Origin: Scalesia atractyloides
Taxonomy: Eukaryota > Streptophyta > Magnoliopsida > Asterales > Asteraceae
DNA length: 64,000 nucleotides
NCBI GenBank assembly: GCA_947069175.1
Contig: CAMTDV010000019.1
Span: 77,375,358-77,439,357, forward strand
Reading direction: 5' to 3'
Shown here piece after piece: positions 1 through 11,426 of this stretch. The number at the start of each line of letters is the position of its first letter. The first letter of the stretch is position 1. The translations under genes were made by a program, and so were the position numbers. The notes beneath the pieces were generated by a model, which saw nothing but the letters and a program-made list of their open reading frames with translations, had not been told where the DNA came from and did no database searches.

Positions 1-1372
1 AGTGCATCAGCCACCACATTTGCTTTGCCAGGGTGGTACCGAATTTCACAGTCGTAGTCATTTAGAAGTTCGACCCATCTTCGTTGCCTCATGTTTAACT
101 CCTTTTGATTGAAGATATGTTGAAGACTCTTGTGGTCAGTGTATATTTCACACTTAGTACCGTAGAGATAATGTCTCCATATCTTAAGAGCGAACACAAC
201 GGCTCCAAGTTCCAGGTCATGGGTGGTGTAGTTCTTCTCATGCGTCTTGAGTTGTCTCGAAGCATAAGCTATAACTTTTCCTCTTTGCATCAAAACGCAG
301 CCTAATCCTTGCCCTGACGCGTCGCAATAGACCACAAAATCATCACAACCTTCAGGAAGAGTGAGGATTGGTGCATCACAGAGTTTTTGTTTAAGGGTTT
401 GGAAGGCTTCTTCTTGCTTGGGTCCCCATATGAAAGGTTTTCCCTTATGAGTTAAAGCCGTGAGTGGTACAGAAATGCGTGAGAAGTTTGAAATGAATCG
501 ACGATAATAACCAGCCAAACCAAGAAAAGATCTTACTTCAATTGGTGTACGTGGCGTTTGCCATTCTTGTACCGCTTTGATCTTTGAGGGGTCGACATGT
601 ATTCCCTTGTCATTGACTACATGTCCGAGGAATTGCACCTCTTTTAACCAGAATTCGCATTTGGAGAATTTGGCGTAAAGCTTTTCATTCTCTAGAAGTG
701 TAAGGATGAGTCGAAGATGATGCTCATGATCAGTTTTAGATTTTGAATAAATAAGAATGTCGTCGATGAAGACTATAACAAATCGATCAAGATAAGGTTT
801 GCAGACTCTGTTCATTAGATCCATGAAGACTGCTGGAGCGTTGGTTAAACCAAATGGCATGACCATGAATTCATAATGACCATAACGAGTTCGGAATGCG
901 GTCTTTGGGACGTCTTCTTCATGTACTCTAAGTTGATGATAACCAGATCGAAGGTCGATTTTTGAAAAGCAGCTGGCACCTTGAAGTTGGTCAAGAAGAT
1001 CATCAATGCGAGGTAATGGATAGCGATTCTTGATTGTTAATTTGTTGAGCTCTCTGTAGTCAATGCACATACGAAACGATCCATCTTTCTTCTTTACAAA
1101 AAGGACAGGTGCACCCCAAGGCGAGGAGCTAGGACGTATGAATCCCTTGTCAGTCAACTCTTGCAGTTGACTGGCTAGCTCTTGCATTTCAGAGGGGGCT
1201 AACCTATAAGGAGACTTTGCAACTGGTGTAGCACCAGGTATAAGATCAATACGGAATTCGACTTCTCTAACTGGAGGAAGTCCTGAAATGTCGTCAGGAA
1301 AAACTTGCGGGAAATCTTTTACTACTGGGATGTCTTCCAGTTTCTTCTCCATGGTTCCCTTTTTGATGATAT
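1..1372 (-). CDS. Ty3/gypsy pol fragment: reverse transcriptase and RNase H (partial)
   Basis: This frame reads leftward from the TSD at 1368-1372 to position 1 with no break at the points I checked (frame identical at 1352, 767 and 59). The order is a PR-RT linker ([14 protein letters not shown] at 1350-1352), then RT with the [16 protein letters not shown] and [11 protein letters not shown] blocks. The catalytic [10 protein letters not shown] lies near 750-780. RNase H follows with [15 protein letters not shown] near 270-330 and [10 protein letters not shown] near 105-150. The element's polyprotein would copy its RNA in virus-like particles. The coding sequence looks intact here, but it is cut off from its gag-PR part by the solo LTR and continues beyond the window into connection/integrase. 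Confidence 0.92.
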
Positions 1373-1845
1373 TGTCACACCCCGACCCGCAGCGGAAATA
1401 AGAGTCGGGGCATAATTGGGTTATCACCAAAGCACATGACATTTACTATTATGTTTCATAATTAAATGAAGTCAAAGTTACATTTCACAAACATCCAAAC
1501 ATGTCCATTCATTACAAAGGAAAATAACCAAACATAATAATCCAAATACTAAATCGTTTTATTTCTTCTAATCCAGGTCCTATGTGTTCCTAGCTGCTGC
1601 TGGTTCACCTGTATCATGTGTAAAATGGGAGGTTTTTGGGTCAACATAAGTTGGCGAGTGAACCTTATAGATAAACGTTTCAATAATGGTTTTCTGGTTA
1701 GTTTATCAATAAAATATTGTGCATAATCATAAAAGAGCACATGTAGGAAATCAAACATTGGCAAACATCAGTTACAATTATAACATACATTCACAATCAA
1801 TAGCATACATGAACATACCAACATCATATAATAATTAACATAAAT

Positions 1846-2083
1846 GAACTGTGCGATCAAGGCTCAATCAAACGGAGCCGATCGTATTGCATGAACTGGA
1901 AATGTAAATTGAACTGTGCGCTCAAGGCTCAATCAAACGGAGCCGAACGTATTGCATGAACTGGAAATGTAAATTGAACTGTGCACTCAAGGCTCAATCA
2001 AACGGAGCCGAGCGTATTGCATGTATTGAAATGTAAAATGAAATGACCGATCAAGGCTCAATCAAACGGAGCCGATCGTGCGG
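1846..2083 (-). repeat. Tandem hairpin repeat array in LTR 1 (4 units of about 60 bp)
   Basis: Four consecutive units share the core GATCAAGGCTCAATCAAACG followed by GAGCCGATCG. GGCTC/GAGCC plus the outer GATC arms can pair, so each unit is a potential stem-loop. The second and third units are altered at the outer arm (GCTC, ACTC for GATC). The same unit is present 2-3 times in LTRs 2, 4 and 5. Confidence 0.85.
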
Positions 2084-2648
2084 GCACGCCCTGATCAACC
2101 ACATAATAAAATGGGGATCAAACTCAACCTCGATGGATGGGGAGCTACGGCCTCGGCAATTGCATGTACTGAAATAATAATTTGCAAACAATAATAGCTA
2201 CTTAACAGCAACAACTAATACACATGTCATGATATGATATATGCACAATAACTTGGTTATAATATGTAAATGAACAAGACACATGATACACCCCAAAAAC
2301 GTGATTAAAACGGGGAATTTGAAGGGTTCACTCACTTTGGGTGCGTTGAATTTGAGATGGTGAGATGCGCACGATTTAGACGAAGCGAGTCAACGAGGAA
2401 TCACTAACCTAAATAATATCGGAAAGATATATTAAATGGATAGATTTTATTAAGGATCTTAATGGGATTATTAGATATATTTTTGTGAGTTTATGGCTAT
2501 TTTCTATCTTTAAAAATGTTATTTTTAAGTATTTTTAATTGATTTTTAAATTAAAATAAACAAATAAATATTTAAAAAAAATATTATTTTTTTACTGTTT
2601 GACCGTTGACCGTTGACCGTTGACCGGTTCGGTCAGCGGTAAATATTT

Positions 2649-2722
2649 GCGCCAAGCGGGATTCGAACCGGTGACCTTCCGTTCACGCGCACGTAGCTCT
2701 ACCAACTGAGCTACGTGACTAA
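2649..2722 (-). other. tRNA-like module a, LTR 1
   Basis: The reverse strand contains an A-box TAGCTCAGTTGGT (2701-2713) and a B-box GGTTCGAATCC (2659-2669), at tRNA-like spacing. The D-arm half is extended into a perfect 10-bp hairpin, CACGTAGCTC/GAGCTACGTG (2690-2717). Acceptor and anticodon stems do not close well, so this is a Pol III-promoter-like pseudo-tRNA and not a gene. Confidence 0.75.
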
Positions 2723-2811
2723 CCCGTTAGAAACCCAGTTTTAATTATATTTATATACTTATTCAAATTTACCGAAAATTCCTTTATTTTGCAAAACGTT
2801 TTAATCTCATG

Positions 2812-2893
2812 GGCCGGTGCTTGTGACGGGACTCGATCGCGCGACGTGAAGTTTATTTTGCACACAGTCCACCGCTGGACTGTGTGTCTAACC
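2812..2893 (-). other. tRNA-like module b, LTR 1
   Basis: The degenerate B-box on the reverse strand is GATCGAGTCCC (2828-2838). The 5' half is the perfect 11-bp hairpin CACACAGTCCA/TGGACTGTGTG with loop CCGC on the plus strand (2861-2886). It is the weakest b module of the set. Confidence 0.6.
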
Positions 2894-2989
2894 CGATTAT
2901 ATTCTTGATTTATATTATACTTAACAACTACTCGCTCTAACCCGGTTAGTTCATAAATAAAAAGAAATGTTATTACGTAGAGCGTGTGT

Positions 2990-3060
2990 GTAGTAAGGAT
3001 CGAACTCGGGACTTGTATATAAACTTTGCACACAGTCCACCGCTGGACTGTGTGTCTAAC
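2990..3060 (-). other. tRNA-like module c, LTR 1
   Basis: A B-box-like CGAGTTCGATCC on the reverse strand lies near 2998-3009. The same 11-bp perfect hairpin as in module b lies at 3029-3054. Confidence 0.62.
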
Positions 3061-3895
3061 TCGTTTATTATCCGAGTTTTATTTACTCTTATCCTGTTTT
3101 TGAGTTCATCTTCTTCACTACAATTACCGACTTCACTCAAACAACTGGTTCATGATTTAACTACTTAAATAACATGACTACTAGCTTGATTGTACAAAAC
3201 CGAACAGCTTGGGGAAAGGAAATACCGGACAGGTCCTCTTCTTTAAGGAGTCCGGCGAAATCAGATATCTCTGTTTTTGATCCTCCGGTTGAGAGAGTCT
3301 ATCAACAGAATTAAGGAATTAGTTTTGAAATTGAACCAGAGTACATGGATTATTAGCACGATTGAATGTGTTTACCGTTAGCTAGCGAGTTTCCGGCAAA
3401 TTCCAGAATTTCTCCGGCGAACCCAGAAATCCAGCAAAGTCTTCTGTGACTGATTTTGAATAATGGATTAATGTTAGAAGAGTCCTAACAATAGATTGAA
3501 ACCGCAAAGGAGGAAAATCTTACCGGTTTGTGTTGAACACGATTTTCCGGCGAGTTTTGCAGAGAATTCCGGCGAACAGTTTTTGGTGCTCAAAAGACTT
3601 GAAAACGCGACGAAAAGGAAATGGAGTGTATTTGAGACGGTTCTGAATCGCATAAATGATTGGAACCTGAATTCTTTGGAGTTTGAATACTTTTCGGTTT
3701 CAAAAACCGAAACTTTAAGTTCATTCCATTTAAACTTAATTAGAAACCGATATTCATCGGTTATAAGCTAGCTAAACAAACTTAAACTGATTTGGCGATT
3801 CGGTTTACCGATTTCCGTTATTCAGATATCAATAACTGTTAATTCGAGTTTGCATATAAAACCCAATTGTTTCCTAAGATTAACAGAAAACACTT

Positions 3896-3970
3896 GGTGG
3901 CGGAGTGGTTTGGGAAGTGGATGTTAAGTTGTTGGAGGCAGTTGACCCGGGTTCGAGTCCGGTCAGCTAC
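3896..3970 (+). other. tRNA-like module d, LTR 1 (antisense to the element)
   Basis: On the plus strand, GGTGGCGGAGTGGTTT (class II Leu/Ser-type A-box region) is followed by B-box GGTTCGAGTCC (3950-3960). It is opposite in orientation to modules a-c and to the element. Confidence 0.7.
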
Positions 3971-4153
3971 AAGTTATTTTTATTTATTTTTTTTAACTTT
4001 TTATCCAATTTAATTTTTATAGTTTAGTTTATTTATTAATTATGTAACGTTTAAACCCAAAATAATCATAAAATAATTACTGTATTGTCATAACTTGATA
4101 TTTGATTACAAAACGGAGCGGGTTTTGGAGACCCGAATTATACAAATGTTACA

Positions 4154-5959
4154 GATATGAGCTAAAAACGCGACATAATTCTTGCGAAGATATTTCTGAG
4201 CTTGAAGACAAGACATTAAGCTGAGCCCTTTCGACGAGGTTTCTCCAAAGATTCGAAGAGTCTGACCGTTTGAAAGAGGAATACGTATAAACTTTTCGCG
4301 ACATACAACTTCTGCCTGATGTTGACTGAGCCAGTCCATACCAATTATGATATCAAAACTTCCCAACCTCATAGGAATAAGGTCAATTGAAAAGTCGTGG
4401 TCGTTTAGGGTGAGTGTACAGTTGCGTATAATAGAGTTTAATGAAACCGGTTTTCCGTCAGCAACTTCTACCGTTATGGATTCTATTAGCTTATCACGAT
4501 TTTGGTTTAGGATAGGTTTAAATTCTAAGGACACAAAACTTCTATCCGCACCAGTATCAAACAACATGGATGCATATCTACCATTTATAAGGAACGTACC
4601 GTTAACCACATTGCCGTCAGCTCTAGCCTGATTAGCATTGATATTGAAAGCTCTTCCTCTTGCAGGTGGAGGAGCTTGGTTCGCTTGATTCACCGGGTTG
4701 GCTTGGGCCTGAGCATGAATAATGTTTACCAACCTTGGACACGTGTTTCTGAAATGGCTTGGGTCTCCGCAATTGTAGCAAGCCCGCATAGGTTGAACCA
4801 TAGGATAACTGGGTTGGTAGTATGGTTGGACTAAATGTTGGGTGGGTGGTAATAGTAGGGGTTGTTGGGCTTGACCCATTATTTGTTGGTGGGTTTGGGT
4901 TGAAGGCTGGTGGCGGTTCATTCGCTGAGGCATGCGGCAGGTTTGAACAATATGACCCGCGCGACCACAGCCGGTGCAATATTGGCAAGGATGATCAGGA
5001 GAATGGTGATATTCGCAACGGTTGCATTTTGGTAACGGGCCAGAGTATGGTCTTTTGTATGGTGCAGATGAAGGGACAACTTGGGTAATGGGTGCAGCAG
5101 GAATAGGGGAGTTGGTTTGTGTAACAGCGAAATTTCTAGTGTTGCGCTTCCTCTTGTTAGCAAACTTAGAGGAGGAGATGGAATGGTTTGAAGTTTGACC
5201 CTCAACAGGGGCTTTCTTTTTCTCTTCTTTAAACTTCCCGTTGCGAATTCGATTCTCGGTCAGTTCAGTCGCTAGCTCCATAGCAGCTTCAAGTGTTACC
5301 GGTGAAATGCTGAGAACTGAATCTTGAATTTTCGAGGGAAGTCCTCGAATATAATGCTCGATCAAACGATAAGTTGGGGTAAACAAATTAGGAACCATTT
5401 GGTTCAACTCTAAGAACCTCTTGTTATAGGTGGTGTGATCTCCCTCCTTCTGCTTTAAAGAATGAAATTCGTCCTCCAACTTTTTAATTTCACTCCTAGG
5501 ACAGAAACGCCTAGTCATGATTTCCCTTAACTCCTACCAAGTTAAGGCCATTGCATCATCAATCCCCCTCTTCCCTTTTTCAGTATTCCACCAAGTGAGA
5601 GCTACCCCAAATAGTCTCCCGGTGGCATATCGAACCTTGCGATCCTCAGGACAATCGCAGTTAAGGAAGGTGTTTTCCATTTCCTCAAACCAATGGAGGA
5701 GAGCAGTGACACCTTCGGTCCCTTCAAATTTAGGAGGATCACAAGACTTGAAATGTTTGTATGAGCACTTGCTGGTGGGAGGGTTGCCGATGTTCTAGTC
5801 ATTCTGTTGGGGAGGATTAGTGGGATTTGTGGCGAGAGCTTGTTGTACTTGAACCACAATATCAGGCAGTATCGTGGCCATTTGTTTCGCGATTTGTGTG
5901 GCCAAGCGTTCGTGAGACCTTCCTGATCTTTTACCCCCTCGTTGTTGTCTGGACGACAT
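4154..5959 (-). pseudogene. Ty3/gypsy gag-protease of gypsy 1, broken
   Basis: I place the start at the ATG at 5957-5959 (MSSRQQRGG), just after the leader. A retrotransposon-gag domain follows, then two cysteine clusters near 4920-5030, a CCHC knuckle CYNCGDPSHFRNTC near 4735-4790, and an aspartic protease with FDTGADRSFVSLEF near 4515-4560. The frame then meets solo LTR 1 at its TSD. Two in-frame TAG codons (5795-5797 and 5534-5536) kill it; at the second one, relatives have Glu (compare the copy at 26006-27390). The frame downstream of the second stop is open for 470 codons. It was functional in packaging (gag) and polyprotein cleavage (PR). Confidence 0.9.
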
Positions 5960-6753
5960 CTACAGGAACATACATAAGAAGATTGTGAGTTTATGGAGTC
6001 TTTTTAGGCGTCATGTGTCTTTAAGAAAAATGAAAATAACATAAATATCAATAATGCAACTACATCCATAGGATGTCTTGGGTTTGCTCATGTTGGGCCT
6101 CAAATGTCCCCCATACCTTCACCTGTATAGTCATGTGGGCCCCCATGACTATTGGCTTGGTAGGATTCACATTAGTATTGGCGATTTAACACTCGCATCA
6201 CCCGAATGCAAACCACAAAATATGTTCACAAGATGTATGGTCGGAATGTGTCCAGGTGTAGACACAATGACAACTCAAAGTGGGGTTAGCTCACATGACG
6301 TTTGGTATAGCATGCTTTGGCCTAATAGGTACTTCGTACTCTCATTGTTAGTCCCCAGGTAGGCAAACTGGTCCTTTATTTTGGATTTATACGAATGCCA
6401 GCCTAGACAGGACGTTCCGACTACCGGTACTGGTACCCTTCCAGTTACTACATGCCCGTCATGAGAACTCACTTTGATGAGATTTGAAACACAAAAATCA
6501 TTGTAAAAGCAATCATGATGTGGTGTGTGCTTTCATGGATATGATATGTTATGAGAATATGATTCATGATAGGCATTATATGATAATATATACTTATGAA
6601 CATGCTTGCATAACATTGAATGTAACATTTAACATAAAACATATAAACATCATGAAATTTGGCATGTAACACACAAAAATCTTAAAAATTTCTAATCAAC
6701 TATAGTATAGGCTCTAAGGGTCTAATAACCTATCCTATATCCCTATAGTCATG
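5960..6753 (-). other. Untranslated leader of gypsy 1 between PBS and gag
   Basis: This is non-coding and homologous to 21263-21963 and 27391-28215, the leaders of the other two copies. A long conserved stretch includes CCTAATAGGT and CTATAGTATAGGCTCTAAGG. I see no gene in it. The near 6480-6670 stretch is AT-rich with short reading frames in both directions and no recognisable product. Confidence 0.8.
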
Positions 6754-6765
6754 GCTCTGATACCA
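6754..6765 (-). promoter_or_regulatory. Primer binding site, initiator-Met tRNA (gypsy 1)
   Basis: The reverse strand reads TGGTATCAGAGC, the standard complement of the plant initiator-Met tRNA 3' end. It lies 3 bases downstream (element sense) of the LTR end TGTGACA. It fixes the element orientation as minus. Confidence 0.93.
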
Positions 6766-7226
6766 ATCTGTCACACCCCGACCCGTAGCGGAATAAGAGT
6801 CGGGGCATAATTGGGTTATCACCAAAGCTCATGATATTTACTAATATGTTTCATATTTATTAAAGTCAAAATTACATTCCAAATAATCCAAACATGTCCA
6901 TACAATACAAAGAAAATAACCAAACAAAATAATTCCAAGCTCTAAATCATTTAATTCTTCTAGTCCGATCCTATGTGTTTCTGGCTGCAGCTGGTTCACC
7001 TGTATCATGTGTAAAAATGGGGGTTTTTGGGTCAACATAAGTTGGCGAGTGAACCTTGTTAGATAAACATTTATTATTGATTTACTTGTTAGTTTATCAA
7101 TGAAAAATTGTGCATAATCATAAATGAGCAAATGTAAATAATCAAGCAGTAGCAATAGCAATCACAACTATAACATACAATAACATATGATAGCATACAT
7201 TAACATACCAACATCATACAATAAAT

Positions 7227-7411
7227 AACATGAATGAAACTGTGCGATCAAGGCTCAATCAAACGGAGCCGATCGTATTGCATGTACTGAAAATGAAAAA
7301 TGTCTGTGCGATCAAGGCTCAATCAAACGGAGCCGATCGTATGTTGGCACGCCAGGTTCACGCTCATAATGTAATGGGGAACTTGCTCAACGCTCATAAT
7401 GTAATGGGGAG
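7227..7411 (-). repeat. Hairpin repeat array and 30-bp duplication in LTR 2
   Basis: There are two units with the GATCAAGGCTCAATC core, then two copies of CGCTCATAATGTAATGGGGA. The layout matches LTRs 4 and 5, with one hairpin unit fewer. Confidence 0.8.
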
Positions 7412-7920
7412 CGGCGGCCTATGAAATTGCATGTACTGAAAATAATAAATTGAATCTAACAATAACCACACAAACAGTTGAAACAAGCTGAATACACATT
7501 GTTCATGATATGATGTATGCACAATGATTTAAATATAATATATAGCAAGACACATGATACACCTCAAAACGTGATTAAAACGGGGAATTTGTAGAGATTC
7601 ACTCATATTGGGTGCGTTTGATTGGAGATGGCGAGATGCGCACGAGTTGTAAGAGCGGAACAACGAGAATTAACTAACCTAAATAATAACGGAAAATATA
7701 GTAAATGAGAGGATTTTATTAAGGATTTTAATAGAATTTTTAGATATATTTTTACGAGTTTAAGGCTATTTTCTATCTTTAAAAACATTATTTTTAAGTA
7801 TTTTTACTTAATTTTTAAATTAAATTAAATAATTAAAAATATAAAAATATGTTGACTTTTTGGGTTGACCGTTGACTTTTTGACTTTGACCGTTTGACCG
7901 GTTTATTGTGTGACTGAAAT

Positions 7921-7994
7921 GCGCTGGGTGAGGCTCGAACCTGAGACCTCCCGTACGCATGCACGTAGCTCTACCAACTGAGCTACGTGTCTAA
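7921..7994 (-). other. tRNA-like module a, LTR 2
   Basis: Reverse strand A-box TAGCTCAGTTGGT; B-box AGGTTCGAGCC (7932-7942). There is a perfect 10-bp D-arm hairpin at 7962-7989. Confidence 0.72.
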
Positions 7995-8084
7995 CCCGAA
8001 ATAATTCTGTTTTTAATTATACTTATATATTAATTCAATTTATCCAAAATTCTTTTAATTTCAAAAACATTTTAATTCATCGAA

Positions 8085-8163
8085 CCGGTGCCACTAACAG
8101 GTCTCGAACCCGGGACCTGTGCTTTAACGTTACACACAGTCCACCGCTGGACTGTGTGTCTAA
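8085..8163 (-). other. tRNA-like module b, LTR 2
   Basis: The reverse strand B-box GGGTTCGAGACC has CCCGGG context. There is a perfect 11-bp hairpin at 8133-8158. Confidence 0.7.
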
Positions 8164-8261
8164 CTTGGTTAATATACAAATTTTATTATACTTAACAACT
8201 AACGGAGTTAACCCGGTTCAGTTTTAAACAAAAAAGGCATTTTATTACTGCGAAGGTGCGT

Positions 8262-8335
8262 GTGTCAAGAATCGAACTCGGGACGTATGCGTGTTTTTGT
8301 TCGCACACAGTCCACCGCTGGACTGTGTGTCTAAC
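8262..8335 (-). other. tRNA-like module c, LTR 2
   Basis: The reverse strand B-box is CGAGTTCGATTC. There is a perfect 11-bp hairpin at 8304-8329. Confidence 0.68.
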
Positions 8336-9184
8336 CCGTTCAAAATACCAGTTTTAATTATTCTTATAATGTTATCGCAGTTCATCTTCTTCGTTAGATT
8401 TTACAGGCAGTAGATTACACCGTTATATCTTGTTTAGTTCGATAGATAAACATTGTACAAACTAATATGAAATGGCAGAAACGATAATTAGAAGTAAACA
8501 TACCGATGAACGGTTTATTTTTTCAGAATTCCGGCAAGGTGTCGGTCTCTGTTTTTGTGCACTTCAACTGAACAAGACAATTAACCGTTTTGATTAGCTA
8601 ATCGTGGAATTGAAGTGATAAACAAACGTTAACAGAGTGTTTGAATGTCCTTACCGATTCACAGATGAAAATAAAGATTTCCAGAACCTTTCCGGCGAAC
8701 TGGTATTATCCGATAGTAGCGTCTGAATTCGATTTCAAGTGAAAGGTTTGAGTTAGAAATAGCTTAACAATTGTTAGACTACGACGGTATTGAAGGACTT
8801 ACCGTTTTGAGGAAGAATACGGTTTTCCGGCGAACTTGCAGAATTTTCCGGCGAGTAAAATAAACTTCTCCGGTGGACTGTAAAGTGTGCGGAAATGTAA
8901 TTGGAGGTTTGTGGAATGTTTCTGAGTCGCGAGGAGGATGTTTGATTGCAGTAATTCGGATTATTGGATAACTTCGGTTATAAAACCCATCATCATCAGA
9001 ATTCAAGTCAATTCAAGTCCGAATTGATTAGAATTGTCGGTGCATCGGTTATAAATCTGAATTCGCGATTATTCAAACATTTTAGACGGTTGAATAGCCG
9101 ATTTCGGTTTTCAGTTGGCGCAACCGGTTCATCTAGATTTGAATATAAGACTTATTCGTTTCCTAGAGTTGACAGAAAACAAAC

Positions 9185-9268
9185 AAGTGGCGGAGTGGTT
9201 ATGCGTGTGAGTGTTAAATCTTTGGAGTTACAACCCTGCTGACCCGGGTTCGAGTCCTGGCAGCCCCA
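9185..9268 (+). other. tRNA-like module d, LTR 2 (antisense)
   Basis: AAGTGGCGGAGTGGTTATGC (A-box region) and GGGTTCGAGTCC (B-box, 9246-9257) give class II-like spacing. Confidence 0.72.
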
Positions 9269-9450
9269 ATTTATTTTTAATCACTTTATTTATACTTTTT
9301 ATCAATTATAACTTTTATGGTTTAGTTTGTTTATTAATTATGTATCATTAAAAATTAAAATAAGCATAAATAGGCAACGAACATTTATAACTGAATATTC
9401 GATTACAAACGGAGCGGGTTTGGTAAAACCCGTTTTCGACAAATGTTACA

Positions 9451-10002
9451 GTGATCAGACGTATGAAAACTCTGAAGATTTACACCCTCTACAAGATCAT
9501 TATGAACCAAGAAATTCATTTTTCGCAAATGAATATGCCCCATCTTACGATGCCAAAGAATAGAATCATTTTCAGTAGCCTTTGTCACAAAACATTGTGC
9601 TGATTTTGATGAAGTGGTAGCAACACCCATATCAAGAACATATAGATCATTCTCACGTGGTGCTCGCTTCAGTATCCATTCATCTGGTATTTTGAATCCC
9701 GGCTTCAAGATAATACATTCTCTGTCGTTGAAATACACCATGAACTTCTTGTCACAAATCTGCGATATGCTCAGAAGATTATTCTCCAACTCTGCAATAT
9801 AATTCACGCGCTCGAATGAAACAACGCCATTGGAAAGTTTTCCCTCGGCGACTATCCTTCCACCCTGGTTACCCGCAAATCCAACATATCCACCATTGAT
9901 AGCTTTTATGTCGAATAGCAACGCTTTCATTCCTGTCATATGCCTGGATGCTCCACTATCCAAAATCCACTTGGAAAGTACGGATCTTTGGAGCCCCTGC
10001 AC
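9451..10002 (-). pseudogene. Copia A protease and GAG-pre-integrase domain, truncated by gypsy 1
   Basis: The frame contains the copia protease active site WILDSGASRHMTG near 9930-9970. The conserved LLSISQICDK stretch follows, then the zinc-binding pre-integrase motif (ILWHRKMGHIHLRKMNFL, with a C-x2-C further on: CNIC). It is cut where gypsy 1's LTR begins at 9450; the last visible native residues are near the C-x2-C. Codons beyond 9451 belong to the inserted LTR. The order PR then integrase before RT is the copia order. Confidence 0.9.
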
Positions 10003-10152
10003 ATATCAATAATTAGTTAAACAGCGCTACCCAAGCCTTTTTGGTCTTGGGTTGAATTGGATAACCATCATCGTAATCGAACTCACATTCATCAGCATAA
10101 TCAAATTCAAATTCATCATCTGAATTTTCTACGATGTTTATGTTTGAAAACT

Positions 10153-10743
10153 TCACTTCCTTTTATCTTTTGAAATATTACCACTTGTAGATTTGACAAT
10201 GTTGGTTTCAATTTCAGATTTTGATTCTTTCGTGTTATCAATCTTTAGAAGCTCAGACTTAATAACATCGGATGTTGTTGACCGTTTCTTTACAATCCAC
10301 CCTTGAGATTTGATGTTAGCCTTTTTGATGTAAAACTTGTTTTCATTAGCTTTTGAAGATTCACCTTTTTTGAAAATTGAATTTTCAAACTTCTTTTCTG
10401 TTTTAGGTTTAACTTCAGGGTTTGATTCGTTTCTTTTCAAAATCTTTACAGGTTTTACAAACTCTGGTTGCTTCGGTTTCAAAACATTTGAACTTTCTTT
10501 CCTTCGAAGATAAGCCGGCTTTGATTTCGGACATTGGCGTGCAATATGACCAATTTCGTTGCACTTGAAACAAGTCCGAGAATCATGTAGATGTCCTTTA
10601 GTGGGTTTTACACCACTTGTTTTGGCACCACTTGCAATTTTGGCTTTATCTCGAAGTTCTTTTTGTTTCTTGAACTCATCATTTGATTGTTTGCCAATCA
10701 AACTTTCCTCATGAATCGTGTTCGTCCCATATACAAAATTCAT
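10153..10743 (-). pseudogene. Copia A gag C-terminal part with second CCHC zinc knuckle
   Basis: A CCHC knuckle (TCFKCNEIGHIARQC) lies near 10535-10575. It is followed by a very basic Lys/Ser/Asn-rich tail. This matches the C-terminal nucleic-acid-binding end of long Sirevirus-type gag proteins, lying just before the protease. It ends in its own stop at 10153, with about 150 bp of broken frame before PR. The neighbouring acidic segment is in another frame, so at least one frameshift has occurred. Confidence 0.78.
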
Positions 10744-10802
10744 GTTTTTATTCTTGTATTCATGAAATGGTGATGTTTTCTTTTTAGGTTCATCCGATTC
10801 CT

Positions 10803-11420
10803 CTAATCCAACCCAGCTCTCCGGTTTTCCGAATGATCACCACCACTCCTTCGGTAATTATTTCTTTTAGGTTTGGAATAGAATTTTCTTTCATTGATTT
10901 CCAGATCATCTGATGTAACTTCCACGAGTTTAAAGAATTTGTCTAACAATTCTTCCTTCACGTTCTGAATCGGAAAACTGTCATCAAAGTATAATCTATC
11001 AGATTCCTTAATCTTGTACATTACAACATTAGGATCATCACATAGATCATTCTCCGATGATGTATCGTCATCTTCGGACTGTGAATCAGAATTCTTTGAA
11101 CTCGAGTCGGCGCTTTTAAAGCTGCCTTCATCAGAATCATTCAGAACATTTTCAACCACTTTCTTAACCACAACATTGTCATCATCTGTTTTAGTATAGA
11201 TTACATCAATGTTCTCTGGCAACTCAGTTTTCTTTTCAGATAACAACTCAATGTTGAGTGCCTTATCCATCCCATCAATAGATTTGCGACAATACTTCTC
11301 ACATAGGGGTGGAGGAACATTACTGTATTCTTTACCAATTTTCTTTTTAGGTTTTTCTTCCGATGGAATTGTCAGAAGGATGTGATCAATGAAATATGCG
11401 TTACAAGTGTAACTTCTCAA
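10803..11420 (-). pseudogene. Copia A gag, acidic middle region
   Basis: 205 codons rich in Asp/Glu/Ser (SQSEDDDTSSENDL near 11045-11090), flanked by basic stretches ending KPKRNNYRR. I recognise no folded domain. Position and composition fit the spacer between the two zinc knuckles of the long copia A gag. It is separated from the coiled-coil part upstream (11427) by a stop. Confidence 0.65.
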
Positions 11421-11426
11421 AAGTTG

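Larger units (their letters stand above)
1373..4153 (-). mobile_element. Solo LTR 1 of the tRNA-module gypsy family (2,781 bp)
   Basis: It begins TGTCACACCCC and ends AATGTTACA on the plus strand. A perfect 5-bp TSD GATAT flanks it (1368-1372 and 4154-4158), and gag-PR on one side continues into pol on the other. With no internal region left, it is a solo LTR, the usual product of LTR-LTR recombination. It carries four tRNA-like modules, a hairpin tandem array and CCGGCGA-motif clusters like the four other LTRs of this family in the window. It is clearly diverged from LTR 2, so it came from a different copy. Confidence 0.9.
1..9450 (-). mobile_element. Ty3/gypsy LTR retrotransposon 'gypsy 1', 5' two-thirds (continues left of window)
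   Basis: In element orientation (right to left) the order is 5' LTR (6769-9450), initiator-Met primer binding site (6754-6765), leader, gag-protease, then RT-RNase H running off position 1. The integrase and the 3' LTR must lie left of the window. It is inserted in the protease/integrase region of copia A, whose frame stops at 9451. It is itself interrupted by a solo LTR (1373-4153). The RT type and long LTRs suggest a Tekay/Del-like chromovirus, but the chromodomain end is not visible, so lineage is a guess. In-frame stops in gag show the copy is dead. Confidence 0.9.
6769..9450 (-). mobile_element. LTR 2: 5' LTR of gypsy 1 (2,682 bp)
   Basis: It runs from TGTCACACCCC to AAATGTTACA on the plus strand and is adjacent to the PBS. 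Copia A coding sequence resumes at 9451. It contains a two-unit hairpin array (7227-7345), a duplicated CGCTCATAATGTAATGGGGA (7361-7411), three sense tRNA-like modules, CCGGCGA motifs (about 8520-8870) and one antisense module. Confidence 0.92.

Noticed and set aside
1846..2083. CRISPR array (regular repeats with hairpin cores)
   Set aside because: The 'spacers' are themselves repeated and the DNA is a plant LTR; it is a tandem repeat.
4347..4631. Plus-strand ORFs over the gypsy gag and PR (4347-4631, 4822-5088, 5517-5798) and similar ones at 9614-10012 and 11014-11199
   Set aside because: They are shadows opposite well-supported minus-strand gag/PR frames and match no domain.
6469..6672. 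Small His/Tyr/Met-rich frames in the gypsy leader (also 21626-21856 and 27878-28129)
   Set aside because: AT-rich leader with frames in both directions; no start context or domain, and variable between copies.
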